From Spirosoma sp. (lineage in GTDB: Bacteria; Bacteroidota; Bacteroidia; Cytophagales; Spirosomataceae): a DNA stretch of 64,000 bases. Made by a program: the position numbers and the translations under genes. The notes below the pieces were generated by a model, which was not told where the DNA came from, did not search any database, and saw nothing but the letters and a program-made list of their open reading frames with translations. Shown piece after piece: positions 1 through 9,042 of this stretch. Positions within the stretch are counted from its first letter, which is position 1, and each line of letters opens with the position of its first letter. Location of the stretch: NCBI RefSeq assembly GCF_026391055.1, contig NZ_JAPLET010000024.1, positions 124,001-188,000 on the forward strand, written 5' to 3'.

Positions 1-101
1 ACCAAATTATTCAAATTATTGACCCCAAAATAAAAGCTAAATGCCGGAAATGAGGTGAAGCGCTCGATTCCGGCATCTAGCCTATTGATAACGGCTATCG
101 T

Positions 102-887
102 TTATAAATTGTTAGCCTTTTTTAAGTACAGGTCCAGCGCACCCGTCATAGACGGTGCATTGGGCAAGGGGGCTTCAATATCGAGTGTTAAACCCGCTTC
201 TACAATGGCTCTGGCCGTTGTAGGGCCGAAAGCCGCGAGCCGGGTCCCGTTCTGATTAAAGTTGGGGAAATTGCTCATTAACGAGCTAACGCCCGAAGGA
301 CTGAAAAAAGCTATGATATCATAACTTTCAATGTCAAGATCTGATAGATCGGTAGGTACCGTATCGTACATAACTGCCTCGGTGAAGTGAAGGCCGCTGG
401 TATCCATAAACTCCGGAATGTCATTCCGGCGAATGTTGGAACAGGGGAACAAAAACTTCTCGCTCTTGTGCTTTTTGATCAAATCGAAAAGCTCGGTTGC
501 TGTTTTTGTTCCGTTGAAGATTTTGCGCTTCCGGATAACAATGTACTTCTGAAGATAATTAGCTGTCTGCTCCGAAATACAAAAGTACTTCATATCAGCT
601 GGCACCTCAATTCGACCTTCCTGGCAAATCCGAAAAAAATGATCAATGGCATTCCGACTGGTAAAAATGATAGCCGTGTGTGCCAGGATATTTATTTTCT
701 GACGCCGAAAATCCTTGAATGATTCTCCCTGTATCTGAATGAACGGGCGAAAGTCAATCTGAAGATTATACTTGCTAACCAAATCAAAATAAGGAGATTT
801 TTCGTCGGCGGGTCGGGATTGGGTCACTAACAGCCGGTTTACTTTCGTGAGCCGGTTTTCTGTGGATTGCATGCTTGTTTCGTTCAT
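102..887 (-). CDS. hemD: Uroporphyrinogen-III synthase
   Basis: Closes hydroxymethylbilane with inversion of ring D to give uroporphyrinogen III in cytosolic haem/sirohaem synthesis. The 261-residue product has the two-lobed HemD layout. The first lobe starts near residue 18 (LLVTQSRP) and includes the FTSRNAIDHFF segment typical of the family. The second lobe contains SPSGVSSL and ends with the AFGPTTARAIVEAGL segment that HemD proteins share. Length fits the family. Sequence divergence is high in this family, so the call rests on these conserved blocks. It lies upstream (in transcription) of nothing within the window and is followed leftward only by about 100 bp of flank. The DUF4271 gene next to it on the same strand is a common Bacteroidota pairing. 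Confidence 0.9.
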   Translation of the reverse strand: MNETSMQSTENRLTKVNRLLVTQSRPADEKSPYFDLVSKYNLQIDFRPFIQIQGESFKDFRRQKINILAHTAIIFTSRNAIDHFFRICQEGRIEVPADMKYFCISEQTANYLQKYIVIRKRKIFNGTKTATELFDLIKKHKSEKFLFPCSNIRRNDIPEFMDTSGLHFTEAVMYDTVPTDLSDLDIESYDIIAFFSPSGVSSLMSNFPNFNQNGTRLAAFGPTTARAIVEAGLTLDIEAPLPNAPSMTGALDLYLKKANNL

Positions 888-985
888 TGAATCTCTACTC
901 GGTTCAACAGCTGATTATCAATTATAAGTACTTGACTAAGCACTTGCTATTGAGAAAGGCTAACTTATCACTGCCCCGTTGACCA

Positions 986-2149
986 TCAAAGTGCGAAACG
1001 CAAACCAATGATCAGCGGAATCAATTCAACGATGCAAAGGTATGAAAATAAATAAAGATTCTTGATAGGCTCCAGACTCCGTATGGCGAAGTACAGTAAC
1101 ATTAATCGGGCTATATAGAAACCAACCAGTGGTAATAGAAGCATATTAGGCTCTAACGTTATCATATGCACATTATAGGCAATGATCGTTAAAACAAGCG
1201 CACAGGTAGTGAAGAACAGAAGAGATGATTGAAGTACTTTAAAATAGTGCACATAGATAATGTCCTGCAATTTGTATAAACCTCCAATTACCTCCAGAAG
1301 AAAATATTTACTGATTAAACTCACAAACACCAGCCCGCTCACCAGGAAGTACTCACCAGCCAGCCAACCAAACTGCTGATTACCAAGCAACAAGGACCTG
1401 GAATCGAATACATCAAGGTTACGGCTTTGGACAAAGACAATCAGATAAGCAATAACAAAGCTGAGGTTCAGCGTAAACAGCAGGTTGGTACTACTCAAAG
1501 GCCTGTTTATTAAAAAAGACTCTTCCTGCGCACGAAGCGACAGTAGATCGCCAAGGCTGTAGTACCGTTGAAAAGCTCGCTGATAAAATGTAAACAGGAA
1601 CGCGTGGGTTGCCAGCAAAAACACCAGCCCCAGGCTTAAAAAATTATCGTAAAGCGTTCGTGGACGAGGCCGGATACTCAGATTATCGTCGCTTAGAACA
1701 ACCTGCTTCTGGGTAGCCGATTTTGGATAGCCGATATAAAGCTGCTTATCAGTAAGACCGGGAGCCCCGTAGATCGTAAGGAATATCTCGGGCTGACGAT
1801 AGACTCGGAACAAACTGTCAATGTTTAACACCTGCCATTCATTGGCGCGGAGTTTACGTTTGAGTGCCGCGTTGATAAAAAGGTAACCATCCCGTCGGGT
1901 GGAGATCAGCAAACTATAGTGCCGGTTGCTTTCGAGGTCGATGTATGCGCTTAAGGCTGTTTCATCGGTATGCTGTTCCGTTACGTAGGGAATGTAGGCT
2001 CTGGCTCCCTCATCGTAGACCAGAAAGTCATCCCGAAAATCATGGATAGGGTAATAGCGGCCGCTGGGCCCAATACCTGTGATGCGAGGTTGAGCCGTAA
2101 CGGACAAAACGAAAAAGAGCGAAAGAACGAGAGAGTGAAAAAGTGGCAT
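986..2149 (-). CDS. DUF4271-family integral membrane protein
   Basis: A membrane protein of unknown function from the Bacteroidota DUF4271 family, usually found beside hemD as here. The start was set at the ATG at 2149, not the upstream ATG at 2212. From 2149 the protein opens with a clean signal peptide (MPLFHSLVLSLFFVLSVTAQ), whereas the upstream extension is encoded by one arm of a 31-bp inverted repeat and is very basic. The product is about 387 residues. An exported domain of roughly 150 residues is followed by about seven hydrophobic segments, starting near FLSLGLVFLLATHAFLFTFY. No catalytic motif is visible. The gap of about 100 bp to hemD suggests the two could be co-transcribed. Confidence 0.8.
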   Translation of the reverse strand: MPLFHSLVLSLFFVLSVTAQPRITGIGPSGRYYPIHDFRDDFLVYDEGARAYIPYVTEQHTDETALSAYIDLESNRHYSLLISTRRDGYLFINAALKRKLRANEWQVLNIDSLFRVYRQPEIFLTIYGAPGLTDKQLYIGYPKSATQKQVVLSDDNLSIRPRPRTLYDNFLSLGLVFLLATHAFLFTFYQRAFQRYYSLGDLLSLRAQEESFLINRPLSSTNLLFTLNLSFVIAYLIVFVQSRNLDVFDSRSLLLGNQQFGWLAGEYFLVSGLVFVSLISKYFLLEVIGGLYKLQDIIYVHYFKVLQSSLLFFTTCALVLTIIAYNVHMITLEPNMLLLPLVGFYIARLMLLYFAIRSLEPIKNLYLFSYLCIVELIPLIIGLRFAL

Positions 2150-2209
2150 CGGATGGATATGTACCCAACTTGGCATATACTTTTTCACTCTCTCGTTCTT
2201 TCGCTCTTT
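2114..2209. repeat. Perfect 31-bp inverted repeat, purine-rich arm
   Basis: Arms 2114-2144 and 2179-2209 are exact reverse complements of one another, separated by 34 bp. One arm is almost entirely purine (GAAAGAACGAGAGAGTGAAA in its core). The structure spans the start region and signal-peptide codons of the DUF4271 gene, whose chosen ATG (2149) lies in the loop. It could sequester the translation start, or it may be a copy of a simple mobile repeat. Function is unknown. Confidence 0.85.
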
Positions 2210-2224
2210 CACTCGTTACTTAAT

Positions 2225-3100
2225 TTATTTTCCTAATGCCTTTAGCATAGTATCGCCAATAAGCGCTGGAGATTCGACGACGTGAATACCACATTCACGC
2301 ATGATAGCCATTTTGGCCGCTGCAGTATCATCTGCACCGCCGACGATAGCCCCGGCGTGGCCCATCCGGCGACCTTTCGGCGCGGTTTGACCGGCAATGA
2401 ATCCAACGACGGGTTTGCGGTTTCCATCGGCTTTGATCCAGCGGGCGGCTTCGGCTTCCATACCTCCACCAATTTCACCAATCATCACAATCGCTTCCGT
2501 ATCCGGATCGTTCATGAGTAGCTCAACGGCCTCTTTGGTTGTAGTACCAATGATCGGATCTCCCCCGATACCAATGGCTGTCGACTGGCCCAAACCCGCT
2601 TTTGTGAGTTGGTCAACGGCTTCATAAGTCAATGTCCCTGACTTAGATACAATACCGATGGTTCCTTTGGTAAAGATGAAACCTGGCATGATGCCTACTT
2701 TGCACTCTTCGGCGGTCATTACACCAGGGCAGTTGGGACCAATCAGGCGAACATCTTTGTCGGAAAGGTAGTTTTTTACGGCTACCATATCTTCCGTCGG
2801 AATACCTTCGGTTATGCAAATAATAACTTTGATACCGGCTTCAGCCGCTTCCATGATTGCGTCGGCGGCAAAAGCGGGCGGAACAAAGATAATAGAGACA
2901 TTGGCCCCGGCTTGGTCAACAGCTTGCTGAACGGTGTTAAATACGGGCCGGTCGAGGTGGGTTTGACCACCTTTGCCAGGCGTTACGCCCCCAACGACGT
3001 TGGTGCCGTATTCGATCATCTGCTGGGCATGAAAACTGCCTTCCGAGCCAGTAAAGCCCTGGACGATAACTTTGGAGTCTTTGTTAACTAAAACACTCAT
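2225..3100 (-). CDS. sucD: Succinate--CoA ligase subunit alpha
   Basis: Alpha subunit of the TCA-cycle enzyme that interconverts succinyl-CoA and succinate with substrate-level phosphorylation; it partners with SucC, which is not in this window. The 291-residue length matches SucD exactly when the ATG at 3100 ([18 protein letters not shown]) is used; the longer open frame up to 3277 adds 59 non-homologous residues and is rejected. Visible family features are the CoA-binding Rossmann start ([16 protein letters not shown]), [30 protein letters not shown] and the phosphohistidine region GHAGAIVGG, in which the His is the phosphorylated residue. It ends about 75 bp before the DUF4271 start on the same strand. 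Confidence 0.97.
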   Translation of the reverse strand: MSVLVNKDSKVIVQGFTGSEGSFHAQQMIEYGTNVVGGVTPGKGGQTHLDRPVFNTVQQAVDQAGANVSIIFVPPAFAADAIMEAAEAGIKVIICITEGIPTEDMVAVKNYLSDKDVRLIGPNCPGVMTAEECKVGIMPGFIFTKGTIGIVSKSGTLTYEAVDQLTKAGLGQSTAIGIGGDPIIGTTTKEAVELLMNDPDTEAIVMIGEIGGGMEAEAARWIKADGNRKPVVGFIAGQTAPKGRRMGHAGAIVGGADDTAAAKMAIMRECGIHVVESPALIGDTMLKALGK

Positions 3101-3262
3101 GACGGTTTGTAAATCGTTGGCGATACGGTTAATTATGTACAGAAACAAACAACGAAAGCAGCAGAGATTCAGAAAACGGTCACCTTCTTTCTTCTTTCGT
3201 TGAGTAGGCCTGTATCTTTTAAAAAGTTGGGCAAAAGTAGCCGAAACTTCGTAAATTACGTG

Positions 3263-3853
3263 ATGATTTTTTCGCACATCCTTTCCGGCTCCATTTTAGC
3301 CGGGGCGGGCGTCGGGGTGTTCTGGCACTTTTTTGGACGCATTTCCCTCTTCAACCGACTTTTATGGGGGTTCTTTTTGTTGACAACGTCAGTAGCGGCC
3401 CTTATTGGAGTGGCCCTTTTCGCTGGTAATAAATCGCTGGAACCGCTTCACCGGTCCATGATCGTCCTCTCTGATACACTGGGGGTTGTATGCGTGGTAA
3501 CGGCAGTTTATGCGCTGCTGAACCAGCGGACACTCACCCTGATTTCCTTCGTGACGACGGTTCTGTTTGGCCTGTTTCTTTTTATTTCTCTTCTTTTGCC
3601 GGAGGTGCGCGTTTTCACGCCCATTGTACCGTCAATGGGAATTTTGATATTGATGCTGCTTGCCGTTTTTTCGTTACTCCAGCGAAATAAACGGGGCCTT
3701 TGGGTTGTCATGGCCGCCATGATGATGGGGTTAGCCACCAAAGCCGACTCGTTCAACAGTCTGATTCATCCAACGGATTTTTATCACTACGCCACCACCT
3801 TAGCTCTCTGGTTTTTCGGGAAAGCTTCCGATTGGCGCACCGGTACCCGGTAA
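3263..3853 (+). CDS. Multi-pass membrane protein of unknown function
   Basis: Not recognised. With the ATG at 3263 the product is 196 residues, almost all hydrophobic, with five to six predicted membrane spans arranged as hairpins and a short basic C-terminus. The frame is open back to a TTG at 3200, but the added residues are polar and the TTG falls in the probable sucD promoter region, so 3263 is preferred. It is divergent from sucD. It contains no charged catalytic motif; it could be a small integral membrane protein of the kind common beside TCA genes in Cytophagales, but that is only context. Confidence 0.6.
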   Translation: MIFSHILSGSILAGAGVGVFWHFFGRISLFNRLLWGFFLLTTSVAALIGVALFAGNKSLEPLHRSMIVLSDTLGVVCVVTAVYALLNQRTLTLISFVTTVLFGLFLFISLLLPEVRVFTPIVPSMGILILMLLAVFSLLQRNKRGLWVVMAAMMMGLATKADSFNSLIHPTDFYHYATTLALWFFGKASDWRTGTR

Positions 3854-3952
3854 TCGTAGCCCATCCGTTCGTTTAAAAAGTTTGTCAAACAGGTAACCAA
3901 TGCCTTCGCAAAGCAGTTACTCTTTGACTAAATTTCTCAATACTCAACGAAC

Positions 3953-5050
3953 GTGGACTTACTTGAATTAACACACGACCCTGCCGAAGCAGCCCGGGCC
4001 GCCCGACTGGTTTACATGAGCGATACGATGCCAGGGATCAAACGCCAGCGCATTGGTGACGAATTCAGGTACTTCGACCACAAGGGCAATGAAGTAGACG
4101 CGCCCGAGATTCTGACCCGTATTCGTAGTCTCATCCTGCCACCTGCCTGGGAAAATGTCTGGATAAGTTCCAAAGTAAACGGGCACTTACAGGCCACGGG
4201 GATCGACACCAAAAACCGCAAACAATACCGCTATCACCCGAAATGGAACGCCATTCGAAGCCAGACGAAGTTTTTTCGGATGGTTGCTTTTGGCGAAGCC
4301 CTCCCCCTGCTGCGCGAACGGTTAGCCAAAGACTTAAAAACAAGCGAATTAACCCGTGAGAAAGTCATTGCTATTGCGCTGAGTGTTATGGAACAAACCC
4401 TGATCCGGGTTGGCAACGCGGCTTATGAGAAAGAATATGGCTCTTATGGCCTGACGACGCTGAAAGACAGGCACGTAAAAATGGAAGGTACCGAGGTCCG
4501 GTTCAGCTTTAAAGGTAAAAAAGGCGTTTATCACGATATTACCCTTCACGACCGTCGACTCTCCCGTCTGGTAAAGGCCTGTCGCGACATTCCCGGTAAA
4601 GAACTGTTTCAGTATTTCGATGAAAACGGCGACCGCCACCCTATCGACTCGGGTATGGTCAATGCCTATCTGCACGGAACCATGGGCGAAGATTTTTCGG
4701 CCAAAGATTTCCGGACCTGGGCCGGTACCGTGAACGCTCTGCGGCTTCTGGCCGAACTGGAACCTTGCGAAACGGAGAAAGAACTGAAGAAAAATGTGAA
4801 TACAGTGCTGGATGAGGTCTCCCATAAGTTAGGAAACACCCGCACCGTTTGCCGAAAGCATTATGTCCATCCGCAGATTCTGGAGGCTTATGAATGCCAG
4901 GACCTGAACCCCTACATCAAGCAAAAAGCTCGCTTCAAGCAAACCAGCCCTTACGGACTGGACGGTATCGAAAAGTTGTTGTTGAAATTTCTGAAAGATG
5001 AGATTAAAACAGTCGTGAAGACCCCGGCAGCGAAGAAGCTAGTAGCCTAG
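3953..5050 (+). CDS. Type IB DNA topoisomerase (poxvirus-like)
   Basis: A monomeric enzyme that nicks one DNA strand through a 3'-phosphotyrosine bond and relaxes supercoils without ATP. The 365-residue length fits bacterial TopIB. The N-terminal domain includes LPPAWENVWIS and the GIDTKNRKQYRYH block. The catalytic domain shows the RVGNAAYEKEYGSYGLTTL block, FRTWAGT (catalytic Arg region) and the nucleophile in CRKHYVHP (Tyr at about residue 304). The start is a GTG at 3953. It is convergent with the DUF421 gene, only 6 bp away. Bacterial TopIB is non-essential and patchily distributed; it is common in environmental Bacteroidota. Confidence 0.95.
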   Translation: MDLLELTHDPAEAARAARLVYMSDTMPGIKRQRIGDEFRYFDHKGNEVDAPEILTRIRSLILPPAWENVWISSKVNGHLQATGIDTKNRKQYRYHPKWNAIRSQTKFFRMVAFGEALPLLRERLAKDLKTSELTREKVIAIALSVMEQTLIRVGNAAYEKEYGSYGLTTLKDRHVKMEGTEVRFSFKGKKGVYHDITLHDRRLSRLVKACRDIPGKELFQYFDENGDRHPIDSGMVNAYLHGTMGEDFSAKDFRTWAGTVNALRLLAELEPCETEKELKKNVNTVLDEVSHKLGNTRTVCRKHYVHPQILEAYECQDLNPYIKQKARFKQTSPYGLDGIEKLLLKFLKDEIKTVVKTPAAKKLVA

Positions 5051-5056
5051 TCCAAT

Positions 5057-5749
5057 TTACTGTACCGCTTTTACCCACTTTGTCTGATTGCATCGGCGGC
5101 AGTTTTGCAGACCGACAGTTGCGGTAAACGACTCCACATATCCGCAGTTGCAACAGGCATACTTACCCGGCTCCTCAATTTGCTCGATGTCCTTTTTCAG
5201 TTCGTTGGGCAAAATGGGAAGTCCAGCTTTGACCTCATCGGGCTCAAACTGAAAAACACTTAGCTGACCGTTATGCTCCAGAATAGCGACACGTACCTGC
5301 CCCAGATGTTCAACGCCCGCAACGCGTAAGTCGGAGAACAGTTCCTCCAGGCTTAAATCTTCCCGGTCAAAATTTTCGGTAAAAATACAGCCGTTTTCAA
5401 CAACATAGACGGCTTTGCCTTCAAGTACCTTGCGAACAGTCTTGTTGCGGTCGCTGATGTATGTCGCGAGTTTATAACAACTCATCATGACGATGAAAAC
5501 AACAACGGCCGAAGCCATTGGAACATCATCATAAAACATGGGATCGCCCGCTGCGGAACCCAGTCCGATAACCAGAACGAGTTCGTAAATTGACAGCTGT
5601 CGTACTTCCCGTTTCCCTGATACAGTAAGGGCAGTTAACAGGATAATGAACATGAAAGCTGTCCGGAAGGCTACTTCGCCGAGATACGTCCACGGAAGAT
5701 CGTGGATAAACATTCGCCCCCAGTCGAAGGGCTGAACAGGTTCTGACAT
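5057..5749 (-). CDS. DUF421 (YetF-type) membrane protein with C-terminal zinc ribbon
   Basis: A 230-residue protein with three N-terminal membrane spans (about residues 25-100), containing SGKREVRQLSIYELV, which is the hallmark of the YetF/DUF421 family. The spans are followed by the family's soluble alpha/beta domain (EGKAVYVVENG, then LFSDLRVAGVEHL). After this come about 30 extra residues with two CxxC pairs (C199/C202 and C217/C220), a probable zinc ribbon. The molecular function of DUF421 proteins is unknown; some are linked to spore or envelope stress in Firmicutes. It is monocistronic, between a convergent topoisomerase gene and the 3' end of a TolC-like gene. Confidence 0.88.
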   Translation of the reverse strand: MSEPVQPFDWGRMFIHDLPWTYLGEVAFRTAFMFIILLTALTVSGKREVRQLSIYELVLVIGLGSAAGDPMFYDDVPMASAVVVFIVMMSCYKLATYISDRNKTVRKVLEGKAVYVVENGCIFTENFDREDLSLEELFSDLRVAGVEHLGQVRVAILEHNGQLSVFQFEPDEVKAGLPILPNELKKDIEQIEEPGKYACCNCGYVESFTATVGLQNCRRCNQTKWVKAVQ

Positions 5750-5769
5750 GGTTGAGTATAAGAGAAGAG

Positions 5770-5831
5770 TGGCAAACAGGTACTATCCTGCGCTGAGTTG
5801 GTAACCCACATTCAGCGATAACTGTTTGCCA
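5770..5831. repeat. Two-tier inverted repeat
   Basis: Outer arms 5770-5779 (TGGCAAACAG) and 5822-5831 are exact complements, as are inner arms 5791-5796 (CGCTGA) and 5812-5817. Together they could fold into a long interrupted hairpin immediately downstream of the minus-strand TolC-like gene. There is no U-tract, so a terminator role is uncertain. Confidence 0.5.
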
Positions 5832-5838
5832 TCGGCTC

Positions 5839-7227
5839 TTACTGCCCTAACTCCTGGGTGATGGTGCTGCTCAGGCGAAGCAGTTCGATCTCGGCGGCTT
5901 TCGCGTTGAATTCGGCCTCGATCAAACGCGTCTGGGCATCAATGGCATTACGCTGCACATCGCGAAACTCAACAAATGTGGAGTTCCCGATCCGGTAACG
6001 ATCATACGCAATATCGACGTTCTGGTTAGCCAGCTGGTTGTTCTGCACTTCAAGGGTTAGCAGACGAATGCTCGTCTGATAAGCCTGATAGGTCTGCACC
6101 AATGCCAGCTGCAGCTGAAGCCGTTGATTACTTTCCTGATTTTGTGCGATCAGGGTGTTTACTCTGGCGTTCTGAATCTGCCGTTTCAGATTGTAGCCAT
6201 TGAAAATGGGAATCGTTGCCGTTATGTTGTAGGTCAGTGCCCCGGTACGGCCGGTTGCTACCCCAAAACCGCCCTGGTTGTCCTGAAACTGGTAATTGTA
6301 GCCCGTCGTAGCCGACACCAGCGGTAATTGGGCAGCATTGGCTAGTCGAACATTCAGATCTGCAATTGTCCGGTTCAGTACGGCGGCTGCCAGAAGCGGG
6401 TTGTTGGTGCTCAGCGATTGCTGAAGAGACTCCAACTGGAGCGTTGGCCGAACAATGATCGTATCCCGTACGGCAAACTCGGCTTGTGGGTCTCGGATGA
6501 GTTGCGAATTCAGTAAGGTCTTGGCGTTACGAAGTGCCTGTTCCTGCGAAATAAGCGCAGCACTATCGGTATTGTAGTCGACCTGAGCACTCAGAAAATC
6601 AACTTTCGAGCGCGTGCCAACTTCGTAGTTGGCACGGGCCAGTTCGAGCCGTTCACGCGAGATGTCGAGTGCCTGACTAAAGGCAATCAGACGCTGCAAC
6701 TGCCGCACAACGTCGTAATAGCTGGTGGCGATGCTGGCAACAGTAGCTTCAACGTTGGCCCGCGTGTTCACCGTCCCGATTTTTACTAATTGGGCTAATT
6801 GATTGTATAAAGTTGAGCGGGCATAGCCATTAAAAACGGTATAATTTAAGTTGACACCCAAATTAGAGGTCCGGTTAAAGATGCCGCGTGCTTCCTGAGG
6901 GGGACGAATGTTATCAATGAAGGTCTGACGAAAATTCTGTATCCCACCGTTTGAAGTACCGTTAAACGTCAACACGGGCAGATAGCCAGCATTACCCTTA
7001 GTAAAGTTGTTTCGGGCAATGTCCTCTTGAGAGCGATTGATTTGAATCTGATAGTTCTTCTCAATGGACTGAGCAATAGCCTGTTGCAGTGTCAGCACTT
7101 CGCCAGGTTGCGGAATTGTGGCTACCGTGAACGTTCGTTGCTGAGCACGTTGTATGGCATTTGGAGTTTGTTGAGCGAGGGCAGAAAAGGAGATACAGGT
7201 AAAAAATATCCAGCTACTGAGCTTCAT
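5839..7227 (-). CDS. TolC-family outer membrane efflux protein
   Basis: An outer-membrane channel component of tripartite export systems. The 462-residue product has a signal peptide (MKLSSWIFFTCISFSALAQQ) and two tandem outer-membrane-efflux-protein repeats of about 200 residues. Each contains long amphipathic helices rich in Q, N, A and L. The phrase LTLQQAIAQSIEKNYQIQ marks the start of the first repeat, and VEFRDVQRNAIDAQTRLIEAE falls in the second. No membrane-fusion protein or RND/ABC pump gene lies next to it, so its partner must be elsewhere or it may serve several pumps. It is divergent from the amidohydrolase gene. Confidence 0.93.
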   Translation of the reverse strand: MKLSSWIFFTCISFSALAQQTPNAIQRAQQRTFTVATIPQPGEVLTLQQAIAQSIEKNYQIQINRSQEDIARNNFTKGNAGYLPVLTFNGTSNGGIQNFRQTFIDNIRPPQEARGIFNRTSNLGVNLNYTVFNGYARSTLYNQLAQLVKIGTVNTRANVEATVASIATSYYDVVRQLQRLIAFSQALDISRERLELARANYEVGTRSKVDFLSAQVDYNTDSAALISQEQALRNAKTLLNSQLIRDPQAEFAVRDTIIVRPTLQLESLQQSLSTNNPLLAAAVLNRTIADLNVRLANAAQLPLVSATTGYNYQFQDNQGGFGVATGRTGALTYNITATIPIFNGYNLKRQIQNARVNTLIAQNQESNQRLQLQLALVQTYQAYQTSIRLLTLEVQNNQLANQNVDIAYDRYRIGNSTFVEFRDVQRNAIDAQTRLIEAEFNAKAAEIELLRLSSTITQELGQ

Positions 7228-7333
7228 TGAATTAAGGTTATCTAGGACTGTTAGGACAAAATTACGAGAATCTGCGATTAGCTGGTTGGCTTATTAACTT
7301 TCTCCTAACTTGCAGTTTTCCAAACCGTCCATT

Positions 7334-8965
7334 ATGAACCGACTCGTACTGCTCATTCCCGTACTACTTACCCTGATCTCCGGCTGTTCGTCCAGAAAAA
7401 AAGCCGATCTGCTCGTTACCAATGCCCACATTTATACCGCCGATTCCAGCTTCTCCGTTGCCGATGCCTTTGTGGTTAAAGACGGTAAATTTATAGCCGT
7501 TGGCCCGGCAACTACCCTGAAAAACGAGTATGAAGCCGATAGTACCGCCGACCTCGGCGGCCAGCCTGTGTATCCAGGTTTCTATGACCCACATGCTCAC
7601 TTTCTGGGGCTGGGCCAAGTACTTAGCCAGGCCGATCTGGTAGGCGCTGAGTCGTATGATGAACTGCTCGAACGGCTGAAAGTATTCCGCAAACAGCACC
7701 CCGATGCCCTTTGGCTTACCGGCCGGGGCTGGGATCAGAATGACTGGCCCGAAAAAACGTTTCCAACCAAAGAAAAGTTGGACGCGGCCTTTCCCGATGT
7801 TCCGGTAGCGCTGATGCGGGTGGATGGCCATGCCCTGTTTGTCAATTCAAAGGCGCTCCGGCTGGCTCAGGTAACGGCGGGCTCGAAACTGCCGGGTGGC
7901 GAAATTATTCTTGCCAATGGACAGCCAACCGGTATTTTAGTCGACAATGCCATGCAGCTTATCAAGCGGGTAATTCCCCAGCCCGATCTCTCCGATAAAG
8001 CGAACATGTTACTGGCTGCTGAAAAAGTTTGCGTGTCGCTGGGCCTGACCAGTATCTCCGACGCGGGTATTAGCCCCGACGAAATCAACCTGATCGACAG
8101 CCTCCACAAATCAAATAAACTGAAAATTCGGGATTACGCGATGGTTAGCCTTGGCGAGCCAAACCTGAATTATTTCCTGAAACGCGGCCCATTCCAAACC
8201 GACCGGCTGACAGTTCGTTCATTTAAACTCTATGCCGATGGCGCATTGGGTTCGCGGGGGGCCTGCCTCCGGAAACCGTACAGCGACCGGCCCGAAACCG
8301 GCGGCTTTCTGCTCCTTGGTCCATCTGAACTGGAACGGGTCACGAAACTACTGTACGACTCAAAATTCCAGGCCAACACGCACTGCATTGGCGATTCGGC
8401 AAACCACCTTATGCTTGATCTGTACGGTAAATTGCTGAAAGGCAAAAACGACCGACGCTGGCGCATTGAACACGCTCAGGTTGTATCGGCCGATGATTTC
8501 TGGAAGTTTGGGCGGTACTCGATCATCCCATCCGTTCAGCCAACGCACGCCACTTCTGATATGTACTGGGCTACCGAGCGGCTGGGACCTATCCGGGTGA
8601 AAGGTGCCTATGCGTTCAAGGACTTGATGAAGCAGAACAACCTGATTGCATTTGGCAGCGATTTCCCGGTAGAAGCAGTGAACCCCTTGTTCGGCTTTCA
8701 CTCGGCGGTAGCCCGTCAGGATGCGAAAAACTTCCCGAAGGGGGGATATCAGATGGAAAACGCCGTTGACCGGAAGTCCGCATTGCTGGCTATGACGCGC
8801 TGGGCAGCTTATGCCTGTTTCGAAGACCATCTGCGCGGCAGTATTGCACCTGGTAAGCAAGCCGACTTTGTGATTCTCGACCGCGACATCATGACTGCCC
8901 CCGCTCCCGAGCTTCGGGCTACCAAAGTAAAGCAGACCTGGATTAGTGGCGAGCGCGTGTTTTGA
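7334..8965 (+). CDS. Exported amidohydrolase (YtcJ-like), lipoprotein
   Basis: A metal-dependent hydrolase of the amidohydrolase superfamily, close to the YtcJ/AepA-type group with unknown natural substrates. The ATG at 7334 is used; an upstream in-frame TTG at 7310 would bury the signal peptide. The 543-residue protein starts with a lipoprotein signal ending in LISGC (Cys 18), so it is probably attached to a membrane. The metal-binding motif DPHAHF follows the first beta-sandwich, with later elements VDGHALFVN, ANTHCIGDSANH and AFGSDFPVE (catalytic Asp region). The C-terminal KQADFVILDRD closes the beta-sandwich. Monocistronic; a 17-bp stem-loop follows its stop. Confidence 0.92.
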   Translation: MNRLVLLIPVLLTLISGCSSRKKADLLVTNAHIYTADSSFSVADAFVVKDGKFIAVGPATTLKNEYEADSTADLGGQPVYPGFYDPHAHFLGLGQVLSQADLVGAESYDELLERLKVFRKQHPDALWLTGRGWDQNDWPEKTFPTKEKLDAAFPDVPVALMRVDGHALFVNSKALRLAQVTAGSKLPGGEIILANGQPTGILVDNAMQLIKRVIPQPDLSDKANMLLAAEKVCVSLGLTSISDAGISPDEINLIDSLHKSNKLKIRDYAMVSLGEPNLNYFLKRGPFQTDRLTVRSFKLYADGALGSRGACLRKPYSDRPETGGFLLLGPSELERVTKLLYDSKFQANTHCIGDSANHLMLDLYGKLLKGKNDRRWRIEHAQVVSADDFWKFGRYSIIPSVQPTHATSDMYWATERLGPIRVKGAYAFKDLMKQNNLIAFGSDFPVEAVNPLFGFHSAVARQDAKNFPKGGYQMENAVDRKSALLAMTRWAAYACFEDHLRGSIAPGKQADFVILDRDIMTAPAPELRATKVKQTWISGERVF

Positions 8966-8973
8966 TCGTTTGA

Positions 8974-9015
8974 CAGGATTAGCAGGATTGGGCGACATCA
9001 ATCCTGCTAATCCTG
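8974..9015. repeat. 17-bp perfect stem-loop between convergent genes
   Basis: Arms 8974-8990 (CAGGATTAGCAGGATTG) and 8999-9015 are exact complements around an 8-nt loop. A run of seven A follows on the plus strand. It lies between the convergent amidohydrolase and GreA-like genes and may terminate transcription. The U-tract is on the wrong side for the minus-strand gene and absent for the plus-strand one. The AGGATTAGCAGGATT-type arm resembles a widespread bacterial intergenic repeat. Confidence 0.65.
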
Positions 9016-9042
9016 CAAAAAAATAGTTTGTCTCAGAACTCT

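Noticed and set aside
4349-4825. 158-residue frame antisense to the topoisomerase gene
   Set aside because: Overlaps a confidently identified gene entirely, has no recognisable domain and mirrors the codon bias of the opposite strand.
8360-9001. 213-residue frame antisense to the amidohydrolase
   Set aside because: Lies across conserved motifs of the amidohydrolase and has no features of its own.
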